DNA of 59,565 nucleotides from Clostridia bacterium (GTDB taxonomy: Bacteria > Bacillota > Clostridia > Lutisporales > Lutisporaceae), in NCBI GenBank assembly GCA_017994115.1, contig JAGOLK010000002.1:13827-73391 (forward strand), written 5' to 3'. Shown piece by piece: positions 27,835 through 36,650 of this stretch. How positions within the stretch are numbered: the first letter of the stretch is position 1; each line of letters begins with the position of its first letter. The translations under genes were made by a program, and so were the position numbers. The notes below the pieces were generated by a model that made no database searches, was not told the origin of the DNA, and worked only from the letters and a program-made list of their open reading frames with translations.

Positions 27835-29700
27835 TTATAGTCTTTCTTCCGTGCGGCTCAAATTTCCCTTATATATTTCCATTAAGCTCTCGTAGCTGTT
27901 GCCGGAGTATTTGGAAACCAACAGCCTTATTTCTGAAAGATGCTTTATTGCATTTTCGAATTCAAGCTTTGCCTTTTTAAAGGAACCCTCATTATAATAT
28001 TTCACTCCGGCTAAATTGCATTCATTGGCCAGCTTGAAGCATGCATCTATTTTTTCAGCCTTTTCAAGCATTCTGTCCTTATTTCCCGCAAAAAGCTCTT
28101 TAAGTTTGGAATAAAGCTCCATATCATAGTTGCTTGTATTTGATTTCATAGTTTCAAGCATGTTCAGCGCATTGTCAAATTCCTTTACTGCCTGTTCAAG
28201 CCTGCCTTCGTTATATTGCTTCACTCCGGCCAGATTGTGCTCCCTGGCAAGCTGCAGAAAAGAATCAGAGTATTGCCTGAAACCTCTGTAAGAGGCATCA
28301 ACTTTTATTAGTTCCGAAAACACTTCAATTGCTTTTCCGTATTCATTTTTTTCATAGTATTCCAATGCTTTTCCCTTCAGCTTTTCAGCTTCGGTTCTTT
28401 TTTTTGCTGTCTTGATCCGGCTTTCCGTTTTAACTGGTTCTGCAGCAGGTACAGGAGTCAATACCGCTGTTGCCGCCGGTGCCGGAATTACCTCGGCTGT
28501 CTTGGCAATTTCCTCGCAAGCCGGCTCTAATGTTGCCGGTAAGGCATCATAATTCATTATGTATCCTATCATAAATGCCAGTACCATTGCAGCGGCGATC
28601 ATGGCTGCAGCAGAAAAAAACCTTCTCTTTGACCCTCCTGATGCATTATTGATGGATGCGGCAATCTCCGCCACTGCTGTTCTTTCTGCTTCCTCCGCGT
28701 TTTTTTTTGAAATCTCAATACTCTCTTTATCCTCCGCTTGAATTTCTTGATTGTTCATCGTTGTTTTAGCCTCCGCCTTAAGTATGCGTTCAAGCTTTTG
28801 CCTGAATTCCGCCGGCGACTTATATCTGTCCTTCCTGTCATAGCTGCAGGCTTTAAGGATAACAGCCCCAAGATTTTCTTCCGAATCTGCAGGCAGCGGC
28901 AGCCTTTCCCCTGACATCCTGCGGGCTGCAGACTTTTCCGTATCTTCAACGGTAATAGCTTCCGGAGGCAGCGGCAGAAATGGCAGCCGCCCCTTGTTAA
29001 GCAGCTTGTACATAACTATTCCCAAAGAATACAGGTCAACGGAAAAATCATACGACTGCTCTTTATAAAGTTCGGGGGCCATATATAAGGGATTGAGTGC
29101 AGTCAAAACAGTCCTCCCGCCCTTTGAAAGCTCCTTTGCCATATTAAAGCTGCCCAGCTTGAACTCTTCCCTGGGTGATACAAATATATTTGAATCCTTA
29201 ATGTCCCTGTGTATTATGTTCTCCCTTCCACAGGCTTCAAGAGCCTTGCAGATATCAATCCCCAGCCTGACAACATCAAGCCTTCCAAGTTTTCTTCCAA
29301 TTAGAAAATCGGGCAATGCCTGAAGAGATTCCATCCTTATAAGAACATCCCACCCCTGATTTCCTTTCTTCTCATATATCCCATGGTCTTCGTAAGTTAC
29401 AATATTGCTGTTCCCTCTCAGCTTGTACATCAGCTCAATTTCATTCTGTACGTTGACCAACAGGCTTTTAAAGTATTCAGGCATAGCTGCCCTGCTGATG
29501 CCTATGGCCTGAGCCTCGGAAATATCATTTTTGCTTATGGAAAAGCTCATGAATTTGACGGTTGAAATATACCGTTTACCCCATTCCTCCTTAAACACTC
29601 TGTATATTTCACAGTCAACCCCTTGCCCAATAAGCTCATCTACCTTCCATGACCCCCAAAGAGGCTGGTATTTCTCAATAGCCCTGCCGGATTCCCTCAT
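27835..29700 (-). CDS. Membrane Ser/Thr kinase-like protein with TPR repeats, DFG motif altered
   Basis: 621 residues from the ATG at 29700. The kinase-like domain (about 18-310) keeps Lys49 in STVKF, HRD in IIHRDIKDSN (164-171), APE in YMAPELY and the DLYSLG helix. The metal-binding DFG is replaced by GSFN (KLGSFNMAKE, Ser184 for Asp). A linker and one membrane helix (AAAMIAAAMVLAFMIGYIM, about 370-388) follow. The outer part has a Pro/Ala-rich stretch and three TPR-like repeats (ALEYYEKNEYGKAIEVF, LAGVKQYNEGRLEQAVKEF, LAGVKYYNEGSFKKAKLEF). It may be a pseudokinase signalling from the envelope. It is a single gene upstream of tRNA-Lys. Confidence 0.82.
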   Translation of the reverse strand: MRESGRAIEKYQPLWGSWKVDELIGQGVDCEIYRVFKEEWGKRYISTVKFMSFSISKNDISEAQAIGISRAAMPEYFKSLLVNVQNEIELMYKLRGNSNIVTYEDHGIYEKKGNQGWDVLIRMESLQALPDFLIGRKLGRLDVVRLGIDICKALEACGRENIIHRDIKDSNIFVSPREEFKLGSFNMAKELSKGGRTVLTALNPLYMAPELYKEQSYDFSVDLYSLGIVMYKLLNKGRLPFLPLPPEAITVEDTEKSAARRMSGERLPLPADSEENLGAVILKACSYDRKDRYKSPAEFRQKLERILKAEAKTTMNNQEIQAEDKESIEISKKNAEEAERTAVAEIAASINNASGGSKRRFFSAAAMIAAAMVLAFMIGYIMNYDALPATLEPACEEIAKTAEVIPAPAATAVLTPVPAAEPVKTESRIKTAKKRTEAEKLKGKALEYYEKNEYGKAIEVFSELIKVDASYRGFRQYSDSFLQLAREHNLAGVKQYNEGRLEQAVKEFDNALNMLETMKSNTSNYDMELYSKLKELFAGNKDRMLEKAEKIDACFKLANECNLAGVKYYNEGSFKKAKLEFENAIKHLSEIRLLVSKYSGNSYESLMEIYKGNLSRTEERL

Positions 29701-29936
29701 CCAATTCACCCCAAATTCATCTGAAGACTCACTTAATTATGAAACCTGCACCTTTAACTCATAACCTATAATCTAGTAATTTCTATATTCGGCAGCGGTA
29801 TCCTTCATTATTTCAATCGCAAGTTCGGACACCATTTTTCTACATATTCATACAAGGGTTCTATGGAAAATTCATCTGGATTTATCCATGCTATATAATA
29901 TATAATATAAAGTAATATATTTGGGAGGGTGATAAT

Positions 29937-30308
29937 ATGAGTCTGTTAAGCCAAACAATTCAATCAGGTGACTGGAAAGGTGAAAAGCATGTTCCTGTAA
30001 TTCACTGCCCTGAAAAGGTAACGCCGGATACCCCCTTTGAAGTAAAGGTGACAATCGGTGATGCAATACCCCATCCCAATACCTTTGAGCACCATATAGT
30101 ATGGATAAAGGTGTTTTTCCAGCCGGAAGGCTCAAAATTTCCTGCAGAAATAGCTCATTTCAACTTCTCGGCTCATGGAGAAGGGGAGACCTTTACCGAC
30201 CCGGCAGGGCTGACCCGGATAAAAATAAAAAAATCCGGAATCATTTATGCATTGTCTTACTGCAATATCCACGGGTTGTGGGAAAGCAGCAAAGAAATCA
30301 GTCTTTAG
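29937..30308 (+). CDS. Superoxide reductase (desulfoferrodoxin-type, class II)
   Basis: 123 residues, one domain. The Fe(His4Cys) centre ligands are visible: His18 in GEKHVP (with Glu16-Lys17 of the EKH motif that guides superoxide), His46 in IPHPNTFEHH, His52/53, Cys109 and His112 in YCNIHGLW. There is no N-terminal rubredoxin-like centre, so this is the neelaredoxin type. It reduces superoxide to peroxide in the cytosol, an oxygen defence typical of anaerobes. GGGAGGGTG precedes the start. It converges on the HesB-like selenoprotein gene. Confidence 0.93.
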   Translation: MSLLSQTIQSGDWKGEKHVPVIHCPEKVTPDTPFEVKVTIGDAIPHPNTFEHHIVWIKVFFQPEGSKFPAEIAHFNFSAHGEGETFTDPAGLTRIKIKKSGIIYALSYCNIHGLWESSKEISL

Positions 30309-30319
30309 GTTAAAAGAAA

Positions 30320-30344
30320 GCCCTGATGTAATATACATCAGGGC
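30320..30344. terminator. Terminator between superoxide reductase and the HesB-like gene
   Basis: GCCCTGATGTA and TACATCAGGGC form a perfect 11-bp stem with a 3-nt loop. The minus-strand side is followed by TTTCTTTTAA, the plus side by only AGTTTC, so it acts best on the HesB-like transcript. Confidence 0.8.
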
Positions 30345-30377
30345 AGTTTCATGAATTCGCCTTGCTCTTTAAAATGC

Positions 30378-30656
30378 CTAATAGCTTTCTCCGTTGGGAA
30401 AAACAACAAATACCTTGCGGAACCATCCGTTATGGAAGTCTATTTCAAAAAAGTCTACATTGTCTGATATGTCATTCTGCACATAGAAGGTTCTATCTTC
30501 TGCACGGACTATGATGTCATCCGGTTTTGGTCCATCCTGAACCAGGCTGTAAGCCATGGACAGTCATCCGCAATCATTATCATATGCTATTCTGAAGTTT
30601 TTGGATTCAATTTTTGACAGTTCCCCTTTGGCTTTATCAGTAATCCTAACATCCAT
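30378..30656 (-). CDS. HesB-like selenoprotein (in-frame UGA read as Sec)
   Basis: 92 residues if the UGA at 30566-30564 is selenocysteine (codon 31). The start ATG follows GGAGGG by 5 nt. The N-terminal part reads MDVRITDKAKGEL...KNFRIAYDNDCG-U, and after the UGA LSMAYSLVQDGPKPDDIIVR continues in the same frame to a TAG. This is the layout of the HesB/IscA-like family, where a Cys or Sec sits at the conserved turn after the first strand, followed by a P-x-D-D stretch. A possible bacterial SECIS hairpin starts 3 nt after the UGA. A Cys-Gly-Sec motif suggests redox or iron-sulfur chemistry. Without Sec insertion only a 30-residue peptide results. Confidence 0.75.
30530..30561 (-). promoter_or_regulatory. 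Candidate bacterial SECIS element of the HesB-like gene
   Basis: In the mRNA GTCCAT pairs with ATGGAC, and inside it CCTG pairs with CAGG around a GTT loop. The loop begins 21 nt after the UGA and starts with G, within the known range for SelB-binding bSECIS hairpins. Confidence 0.6.
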
Positions 30657-30779
30657 AATATCCCTCCATTCGTGTTTGAATGTTAGTTCAATTATGAATT
30701 ATTTGATAAATAAAATCAAGATTAATTTGTAATAGTTATTAATTTGTCAATATACAGGATTTCCTGCAAAAAATGGTTA

Positions 30780-30802
30780 TACCGCAGCTTTCGGCTGCGG
30801 TA
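30780..30802 (-). terminator. Intrinsic terminator after hsp20
   Basis: TACCGCAGC and GCTGCGGTA form a 9-bp stem with a 5-nt loop, followed on the minus strand by TAACCATTTTTTGC. Confidence 0.82.
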
Positions 30803-30813
30803 CAACCCTGGCA

Positions 30814-31266
30814 TTATTGAATCTCAATTCTCTTATTTTTGCTTACTCCTGATTCCCTTTTGGGAAGTACCATTGATAATACGCCATTTTCAAACTTGGC
30901 AGAAATTTGGTTTTCAATTACATTTTCAACATAGAAGCTTCTGCTGTAACTTCCGCTTCTTCTTTCTTTTCTGATATAGTTTTCTTTTTCTATGTTTGTT
31001 TCTTCGTTTCTTGTTACTGATATTGTGAGTCTGTCATTATTAAGGTCTACGCTGATTTCTTCCTTTTTTACTCCGGGTAAATCTGCTTCAACAATATACT
31101 CTTTTTCATTTTCCTTTATATCCACCTTAATTTGTGCATCACCTGCGAAGAATGCGGGCATGAAGGAATCTCCGAAGAAACCGTCAAATAGATTGTCTAT
31201 GTTGAAAATATCATGAGGCCTTTCTGATAAGCCTCTATTTTTTCTGCCGTATGGTACCATGAACAT
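30814..31266 (-). CDS. Small heat-shock protein, Hsp20/alpha-crystallin
   Basis: 150 residues from the ATG behind GGAGGTG. The alpha-crystallin domain spans about 45-135, with IKVDIKENEKEYIVEADLPG, GSYSRSFYVENVI and the conserved A-x-x-x-n-G-V-L motif in AKFENGVLSMVLPK. A short C-terminal IEI (I-x-I) extension mediates oligomerisation. It is an ATP-independent holdase. A CtsR operator lies in its promoter. Confidence 0.93.
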   Translation of the reverse strand: MFMVPYGRKNRGLSERPHDIFNIDNLFDGFFGDSFMPAFFAGDAQIKVDIKENEKEYIVEADLPGVKKEEISVDLNNDRLTISVTRNEETNIEKENYIRKERRSGSYSRSFYVENVIENQISAKFENGVLSMVLPKRESGVSKNKRIEIQ

Positions 31267-31306
31267 ACAAAACACCTCCGTATAAATGTGGTAATTTTGG
31301 TCTTAA

Positions 31307-31329
31307 TTTGACTTTGACTTTCTTTGACC
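31307..31329 (-). promoter_or_regulatory. CtsR operator of hsp20
   Basis: On the minus strand GGTCAAA-GAA-AGTCAAA (31313-31329) matches the CtsR consensus RGTCAAA-NAN-RGTCAAA exactly, with a third heptad AGTCAAA overlapping by one base (31307-31313). It lies about 45 bp upstream of the hsp20 start. The remainder of 31330-31624 is AT-rich and carries only the start region of the MscS gene. Confidence 0.82.
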
Positions 31330-31624
31330 TTTGTTTATATTATCACATTTATTATGGGAAAATTCAATTTTCATTATTCCTTATTTTTTGTTAAATTAGT
31401 TCAAATTTACATAATAATTAAATATATCTCATTATTTCTCTAACAGGTTTAGTTTTTATGGGCCTTTGGGCAGGTTTTTACAAGTATGCAAAAACCCTCA
31501 TTCAAAACCTTGCTGTTAAATAATTTAGTTTGCCGTAACAGTACTTGCATAATTTCAGAAATACTAAATATTATGATATAATTATTGCAATACCAAAGCA
31601 AAATTTATAGGGCTGGTGTTGCAA

Positions 31625-32815
31625 ATGATTAATATTATTAATAACTGGCTGGTACATAACGGTATGAACGAAGGGCTCTCTCTCGTTTTGTCAAATATAA
31701 TCACAGCTATCGCTATTGTGCTTCTCAGCATAGTGATAAATTTGATTGTAAAAAAATTCTTTTTGAAAATCGTTAAGGCATATGCTGCAAAATCCCCTCA
31801 AAAGTGGGATGACATTTTGCTGAAGAACAAATTCTTTGATCAGATAGTGAATATTGTACCCGGATTTATAATCTACGGGTTTGCACCGGTCATCCCATTA
31901 TATCAGGACTTGATCCAGCGGATTGCCTCCGCCTATATAGTTATTGCTGTTTTATTCGTTGTACATAAGCTTCTGAATGCCGTGGATGAAATTTACAGAA
32001 GCAGTCAGGAAGAAAGAACAAGGCCTATAAAAGGGTTCCTTCAGGTTATTGAGATCGTTGCAATTATTATAGGAATTATATTAATCATAAGCTTTCTTAT
32101 AAATCGTTCCCCCTGGATTATGCTGAGCGGCATCGGAGCTGCAACTGCAATATTTTCACTTATTTTTAAGGATTCCATACTTGGATTTGTAGCCGGAATA
32201 CAGCTTACCGCAAATAATATGGTGAAGCTGGGTGATTGGATTGAAATGCCGAAATATGATGCAGACGGGGATGTAATAGAAATAACCCTTCATACTGTTA
32301 AGGTTCAAAATTGGAATAAAACCATCTCTATGATTCCCACTTATGCATTGATATCAGACTCATTCAAGAATTGGACCGGAATGCAGGAATTTGGCGGCAG
32401 GAGAATAAAAAGACATATTAACATAGACTTAACCAGTATAAAATTCTGCACAGAGGAAATGTTGGAAAGATTGGTAAAAACCCCTTACCTCCAGGAATTT
32501 CTCAGCAGTTACAATAATGAGCACATAAATGGGAAACAGCTGACTAATATTGATGCTTTCAGAGCCTATCTGGTGGGATATTTGAAGAATCATCCCGGGC
32601 TCAACAAAGAAATGACACAAATGGTAAGGCAGCGTCAGCCGACTGAATTTGGTCTGCCTATAGAAATATATGTTTTTTTCGACGGAACAAAATGGGCTGA
32701 TTACGAAGTCGTGCAATCGGAAATATTCAGTCATGTCATTGCAATGGTTCCGGAATTTGATTTACGGATATATCAGAACCCTTCGGGATATGATTTTAGA
32801 AACCTGCTGACATAG
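31625..32815 (+). CDS. MscS-family mechanosensitive channel (YbdG-like)
   Basis: 396 residues from the ATG at 31625 (a TTG at 31616 is the alternative). Four or five N-terminal membrane helices precede the pore helix region LSGIGAATAIFSLIFKDSILGFVAGIQL, the MscS signature. The beta domain follows (MVKLGDWIEMPKYDADGDVIEITLHTVKVQNWNKT). The long helices and the IPTYALISDSFKNWTGM stretch resemble E. coli YbdG/MscM. It releases solutes on hypo-osmotic shock or modulates other channels. It is a single gene. Confidence 0.88.
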   Translation: MINIINNWLVHNGMNEGLSLVLSNIITAIAIVLLSIVINLIVKKFFLKIVKAYAAKSPQKWDDILLKNKFFDQIVNIVPGFIIYGFAPVIPLYQDLIQRIASAYIVIAVLFVVHKLLNAVDEIYRSSQEERTRPIKGFLQVIEIVAIIIGIILIISFLINRSPWIMLSGIGAATAIFSLIFKDSILGFVAGIQLTANNMVKLGDWIEMPKYDADGDVIEITLHTVKVQNWNKTISMIPTYALISDSFKNWTGMQEFGGRRIKRHINIDLTSIKFCTEEMLERLVKTPYLQEFLSSYNNEHINGKQLTNIDAFRAYLVGYLKNHPGLNKEMTQMVRQRQPTEFGLPIEIYVFFDGTKWADYEVVQSEIFSHVIAMVPEFDLRIYQNPSGYDFRNLLT

Positions 32816-32838
32816 GGCTGTCACACCAAATTTGCGGC

Positions 32839-34830
32839 TTATTTACTATCAGAATCCACCTTAAGCCTTTCCTGTGAGAGGGATACATAGATTGCAAGGG
32901 GTACCAGGATACAGCTCAATAATATCCTTGCTGCAGTATCCTGAAATGTCTGTATTATTGTAAATATTACCGCTATTATGGGCAGCAGCTGAACATTACT
33001 GTTCTTAATGAACAGGTATTTCATATCCCTTTCAGCTGTTACAATGCTGTTCAAGGAATATATCCCCAGTTCAACCCTGTATCTTGAAGGAATACCTATC
33101 AGTGTACTTGCATCTGCATCATCATAAACAAGAACGTTGGAATTCTTAAGCACCTCAAAGGAATCAAAGGGCAGCGCTCTTAATGTTACCTCATGCCCTC
33201 TGTGCCTCACAATCACCTTATCCGTCTCACCAATACCGAGAATTTTCATGGTTGTGGGCATTATGCGCACAATATCACTGTTTTCGTCTGTGGGGCAAGG
33301 CCTCCCCACTCTTAAGCATAATGACTTTCTTTTAATGAGAAAGGACAGGATTCCATATATAAATCGTCTCCATCTTCCCCCCAAACCCATCGCTTTTGTT
33401 TTATCAGCAGTGTCATTTACTTCAACAAGCTCAATTTTATCAAGCTCCAGCTTCTTAAAGATGCTTTTTAAATCATCATCTTCAATCAGATTTTGTTCAA
33501 TCTCATAATATGAATGCCGATCCTTGTAGCTCCGCTTTAAAATATCCTTCTCTTCTTCGCTGAGAACATCGCTTCCCAGGTATTTCAGAAAATCATTTCT
33601 TAAGATTACTTTCTTGGGAATATTGACATTCATAATATGCCTTTGATAGTAATTAAGAAAAATCTTGCCTTTTGCGGTCGTATCCCTTGTCACAGCCAGC
33701 TTCCCCAGGCAGTAGTCTATGTCATCATGCCTGTTATACAATTGATAGTTTTTACTTAAGTCAATCTTATCCGCCAGATCCGGACATATCATTATCCTTT
33801 CCGATCCGGCCTTGGGGATTCCAATCGGCAGGGTTATTGCCTTCTTCCTGTTTACCAGCACATATTTTCTCTCTTCTGCCTCATTATCTCCAAAAACGTT
33901 TTTGTATAATTTGTTGGTCAGGTATACCTTCCCGGGCACAAATTCCTGATTGTTGCCCGTATGCTTGTATCTGGCAATGAATTCAGTTTTACTGCAGTGA
34001 TTAAACACAGAATTCACCTGAAAGGAATCATTTCTTTGAAATCCGTATTTCTCTGCATCTTCCCTGCTGAATTCTATTTTATCTATAGGAATATGGATTT
34101 TGCTTTTTTCAGCCTCAAATACGTATGTGTCGGAATCCCATTCACAGTCATTCAATACGGATATGACGGAATACAGGCCTTTCATGAAACTCATAAACTC
34201 TTCCTCGTTTACGGATACTTCCCTGTATTTCCTGTTAACTTCCACCTGGATAGACGGTATCCCGCAAACCGACGCAATTGTTTTTGATATGTTGTTTTTC
34301 GAGCCTGCTTTGAATATCTCGTTTTCTTCAACCTTATGAATTCCGTATCTGCCGAATACTACCCGGAACAGGTCAGGGATAAAGTTATTTCCACAAAGGT
34401 TATTTGAACCGTTGGTCCCCAGGTCGATGTCAAATTCCCTGCTCGCCGCAGCCCCATGCAGGTCTATGAATATACGTATATTCTCTTTCCTGACAACGTC
34501 TATTACGCTGTTCTTGTAGCCCCCGTCCCCGTTTATGGGATCATAGTTGGGGTCATGGTTATCGTTTTTGGTTTTGTAAAACACGTGGCACCCAGTCAGC
34601 AAGTGTATCATTCTGGCTATTGAACCGGTAAACATGTCTGCACATTTCTCCATGTCGTTCCTAGAATGGTTTACCGAATGAGGTGCCGATACCAAAACCG
34701 GTATGGTACCCTTTTCATATCTATAACCGTAATCAACTTTAAAATCTCCGTCATAATTATTCACAGAGAATGCCTGTTCAAACAAAACGGTCTTTTTAAC
34801 TATGTATTCGCGGCTTTTATTGTTAATCAT
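32839..34830 (-). CDS. N-formylglutamate-amidohydrolase-like protein fused to a beta-barrel and membrane tail
   Basis: 663 residues from the ATG behind GAGGT. The N-terminal 240 residues resemble the zinc-dependent N-formylglutamate amidohydrolase family: VLVSAPHSVNHSR (His51), FIDLHGAAAS (Asp123, His125) and a Glu in SIQVEVNRKYR. The middle 250 residues are unassigned. Residues about 530-610 (CLRVGRPCPTDENSDIVRIM, GIGETDKVIVRHRGHEVTLRALP) look like a double-psi barrel as in CDC48 N-domains. Two C-terminal membrane helices (LLPIIAVIFTIIQTF, ILLSCILVPLAIYVSL) end it. It is 25 bp downstream of a FolC-like ligase, so the pair may make and break the same amide bond. Confidence 0.6.
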   Translation of the reverse strand: MINNKSREYIVKKTVLFEQAFSVNNYDGDFKVDYGYRYEKGTIPVLVSAPHSVNHSRNDMEKCADMFTGSIARMIHLLTGCHVFYKTKNDNHDPNYDPINGDGGYKNSVIDVVRKENIRIFIDLHGAAASREFDIDLGTNGSNNLCGNNFIPDLFRVVFGRYGIHKVEENEIFKAGSKNNISKTIASVCGIPSIQVEVNRKYREVSVNEEEFMSFMKGLYSVISVLNDCEWDSDTYVFEAEKSKIHIPIDKIEFSREDAEKYGFQRNDSFQVNSVFNHCSKTEFIARYKHTGNNQEFVPGKVYLTNKLYKNVFGDNEAEERKYVLVNRKKAITLPIGIPKAGSERIMICPDLADKIDLSKNYQLYNRHDDIDYCLGKLAVTRDTTAKGKIFLNYYQRHIMNVNIPKKVILRNDFLKYLGSDVLSEEEKDILKRSYKDRHSYYEIEQNLIEDDDLKSIFKKLELDKIELVEVNDTADKTKAMGLGGRWRRFIYGILSFLIKRKSLCLRVGRPCPTDENSDIVRIMPTTMKILGIGETDKVIVRHRGHEVTLRALPFDSFEVLKNSNVLVYDDADASTLIGIPSRYRVELGIYSLNSIVTAERDMKYLFIKNSNVQLLPIIAVIFTIIQTFQDTAARILLSCILVPLAIYVSLSQERLKVDSDSK

Positions 34831-34855
34831 ACGTACCTCACAAATCAATTTACTT

Positions 34856-36217
34856 CTAAAGATTCAGCGTATCCTGCTTGAAATACTCCTTTACATCTCT
34901 GACCAGGGACTGTGTTCCTATTATGCACACCAGCCCGTCATCCCCAATCAGATTATATGCCGTTTCTATTGCATCTTCAATCTCAGCTTCATATATCAGT
35001 TTTTCTCCCAGCATAGGCTTTGCTTTGTCCATTTGAGCTGTTGTAAATTTCAAATGCTTGTTCTTTGAAGTGGTGAAAATAATCCTTCTTGATATGTCAT
35101 ACATTTCACATGCAACGCCTTCATAATCCTTATCATCGGGAATCCCGACAATGGAGATTACGTCTTTATTTCCCATTTCACTTACAAACTCCCTGACATA
35201 TATCGCGCACTCCCTGTTGATACACCCGTCAAGTATGGTTAAAGGGCTTCTGTTTATCACTTCCAACCTTCCCGGCCATGTTATGCCGTCAAATGCCTGT
35301 CTTATATTCTCTTCTTTGACTCCCCCCAGCAAATTCTCTGCTGTGCAAACCGCAATTGCGGCATTATATGCCTGATGGCGTCCCATCAGGTTCAGCCTGA
35401 TATTTCTGTATTTGCTGTTTCGGGTAATGATATCAAAATAAGTGCCGTTTCTGTCAACGCATATTTTTTCACACAAAAAATCCTGTCCGAAGGTAAATAA
35501 TCTGACTCCTTTATCACAGGCTTCTCTACAGATAACATCCCGGACTTCCTTCTGCTGTACGGCACTAACTGCAAACCTCTGGGTGCTGTTGATTATTCCT
35601 GCCTTATTAAAGGCTATCTCCGGAAGATTATATCCCAGCTGCGGAATGTGTTCCGGAAAAATAGTGTTGATGACCGAAGCTTCGCTATATATCCTTGTTA
35701 CATCGTCATATCTTGCTCCTTTTCCGCATTCGAACACGTTGTAATCAGTCTTTTGATCCAGATAATACAGCATGGCAATAACGGCAGTAATACCGGCAGG
35801 CCCTATATATTGGGCCTCTGTCAATTGTTTTTGCACCTCCGCTGCATAAGGCTCCAGAATATTGGCATACTTAACAAAATCCCCCTCTGAAATTGCATTG
35901 CCGTTTATTCTGATTCGCTCCAAAAAGCTTACCAAATGCGGGCTTGTACACAATCCGGCCTTAAGCCCGTGAGCCTCTATCAGTTTTGATATCATTCTGC
36001 TGACGGAGCCTTTCCCCTTGCTCCCTGTCACCAGTATATTCCTTTGTTTTTTGTCCGGCTCTTCCGTTTTATCCAGAAGCGCTCTTGTCAGATGCGGGCT
36101 TCTGGTCATCATATCCGGCATATCCTTTGGTATGTTATCAATTGCGTTCATATAGGAACTATATACAAAATCTTCCGCTTCCTTAGCATTTTTAAAAATA
36201 GCAACCACTCCTATCAA
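34856..36217 (-). CDS. Mur-ligase-family enzyme, FolC-like paralogue
   Basis: About 447-453 residues. The P-loop TGSKGKGS (64-71), CTSPHLVSFLERIRING, NTIFPEHIPQLG, FNKAGII, MGRHQAYNAAIA and TWPGRLEVI follow folylpolyglutamate synthase. Key FolC residues differ: LDGCIN for LDGAHN and ECGKGARYDDVT for EVGxGGxxDATN. It probably ligates an amino acid to another acid. The start is odd: TTG (36217) and GTG lack spaced ribosome sites, but AGGAG lies 8 nt before an in-frame ATT at 36199. It is the first gene of a two-gene operon, with a repeat element directly upstream. Confidence 0.75.
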   Translation of the reverse strand: MIGVVAIFKNAKEAEDFVYSSYMNAIDNIPKDMPDMMTRSPHLTRALLDKTEEPDKKQRNILVTGSKGKGSVSRMISKLIEAHGLKAGLCTSPHLVSFLERIRINGNAISEGDFVKYANILEPYAAEVQKQLTEAQYIGPAGITAVIAMLYYLDQKTDYNVFECGKGARYDDVTRIYSEASVINTIFPEHIPQLGYNLPEIAFNKAGIINSTQRFAVSAVQQKEVRDVICREACDKGVRLFTFGQDFLCEKICVDRNGTYFDIITRNSKYRNIRLNLMGRHQAYNAAIAVCTAENLLGGVKEENIRQAFDGITWPGRLEVINRSPLTILDGCINRECAIYVREFVSEMGNKDVISIVGIPDDKDYEGVACEMYDISRRIIFTTSKNKHLKFTTAQMDKAKPMLGEKLIYEAEIEDAIETAYNLIGDDGLVCIIGTQSLVRDVKEYFKQDTLNL

Positions 36218-36228
36218 AATGTTGCGCT

Positions 36229-36535
36229 ATATACGAATAATGCGACATAACTGAAGTTTGCATAATCCTCCGCAAGAGACAGTATAGTATATCGAGGCAC
36301 ACGGATTATGATTTTGACAGGACTACTGATATGCCTTTGGAAAAGTTCTGACGGTGTCAAAAGGTCCTCCATGACCCGAGACACCTAAGCCGGCCTCCTG
36401 CCGGCTTCACGAACTTTTTACCAAAGCCATATCAGAGGCCTGTTGCCAAAATGCATAAAAGTGTGCCCTGCTATACTATACAAGCTCTTGCTTGGTTATG
36501 CATACTTATAACTATGTCGCATTATTCTTCTTATG
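36229..36535. repeat. Structured intergenic repeat, subfamily B
   Basis: The ends share the terminal inverted repeat of the copies at 6903 and 50955 (GAATAATGCGACATAACTGA... and mirrored TATGTCGCATTATTC), but the inside is different sequence with the same architecture. GACAGTATAGTATA pairs with TATACTATAC near 36467, TTATGATTTTGACAGG with the tail near 36435-36460, and GATATGCCTTTGGAAAAGTTC with GAACTTTTTACCAAAGCCATATC. The centre has two hairpins (GGTC/GACC within GTGTC/GACAC, and GCCGG/CCGGC) looped on CCTCC. No open frame. It fills the gap between the FolC-like gene and 36651. Confidence 0.7.
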
Positions 36536-36650
36536 CGACTCAGTTGATTATTATTAATTAATACATCAGGGTTTTATTTTCAGTCGCCTCGACATATCTT
36601 TTATTAGTATAAATGTTTTGTCCGCTAATATTATTCGGGGGGGATAAAAA

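Noticed and set aside
29812..29890. Minus-strand peptide-like stretch ending in EPLYEYVEKWCPNLRLK before superoxide reductase
   Set aside because: It reads like protein but has no start codon or ribosome site and overlaps the superoxide reductase promoter; at most a gene remnant.
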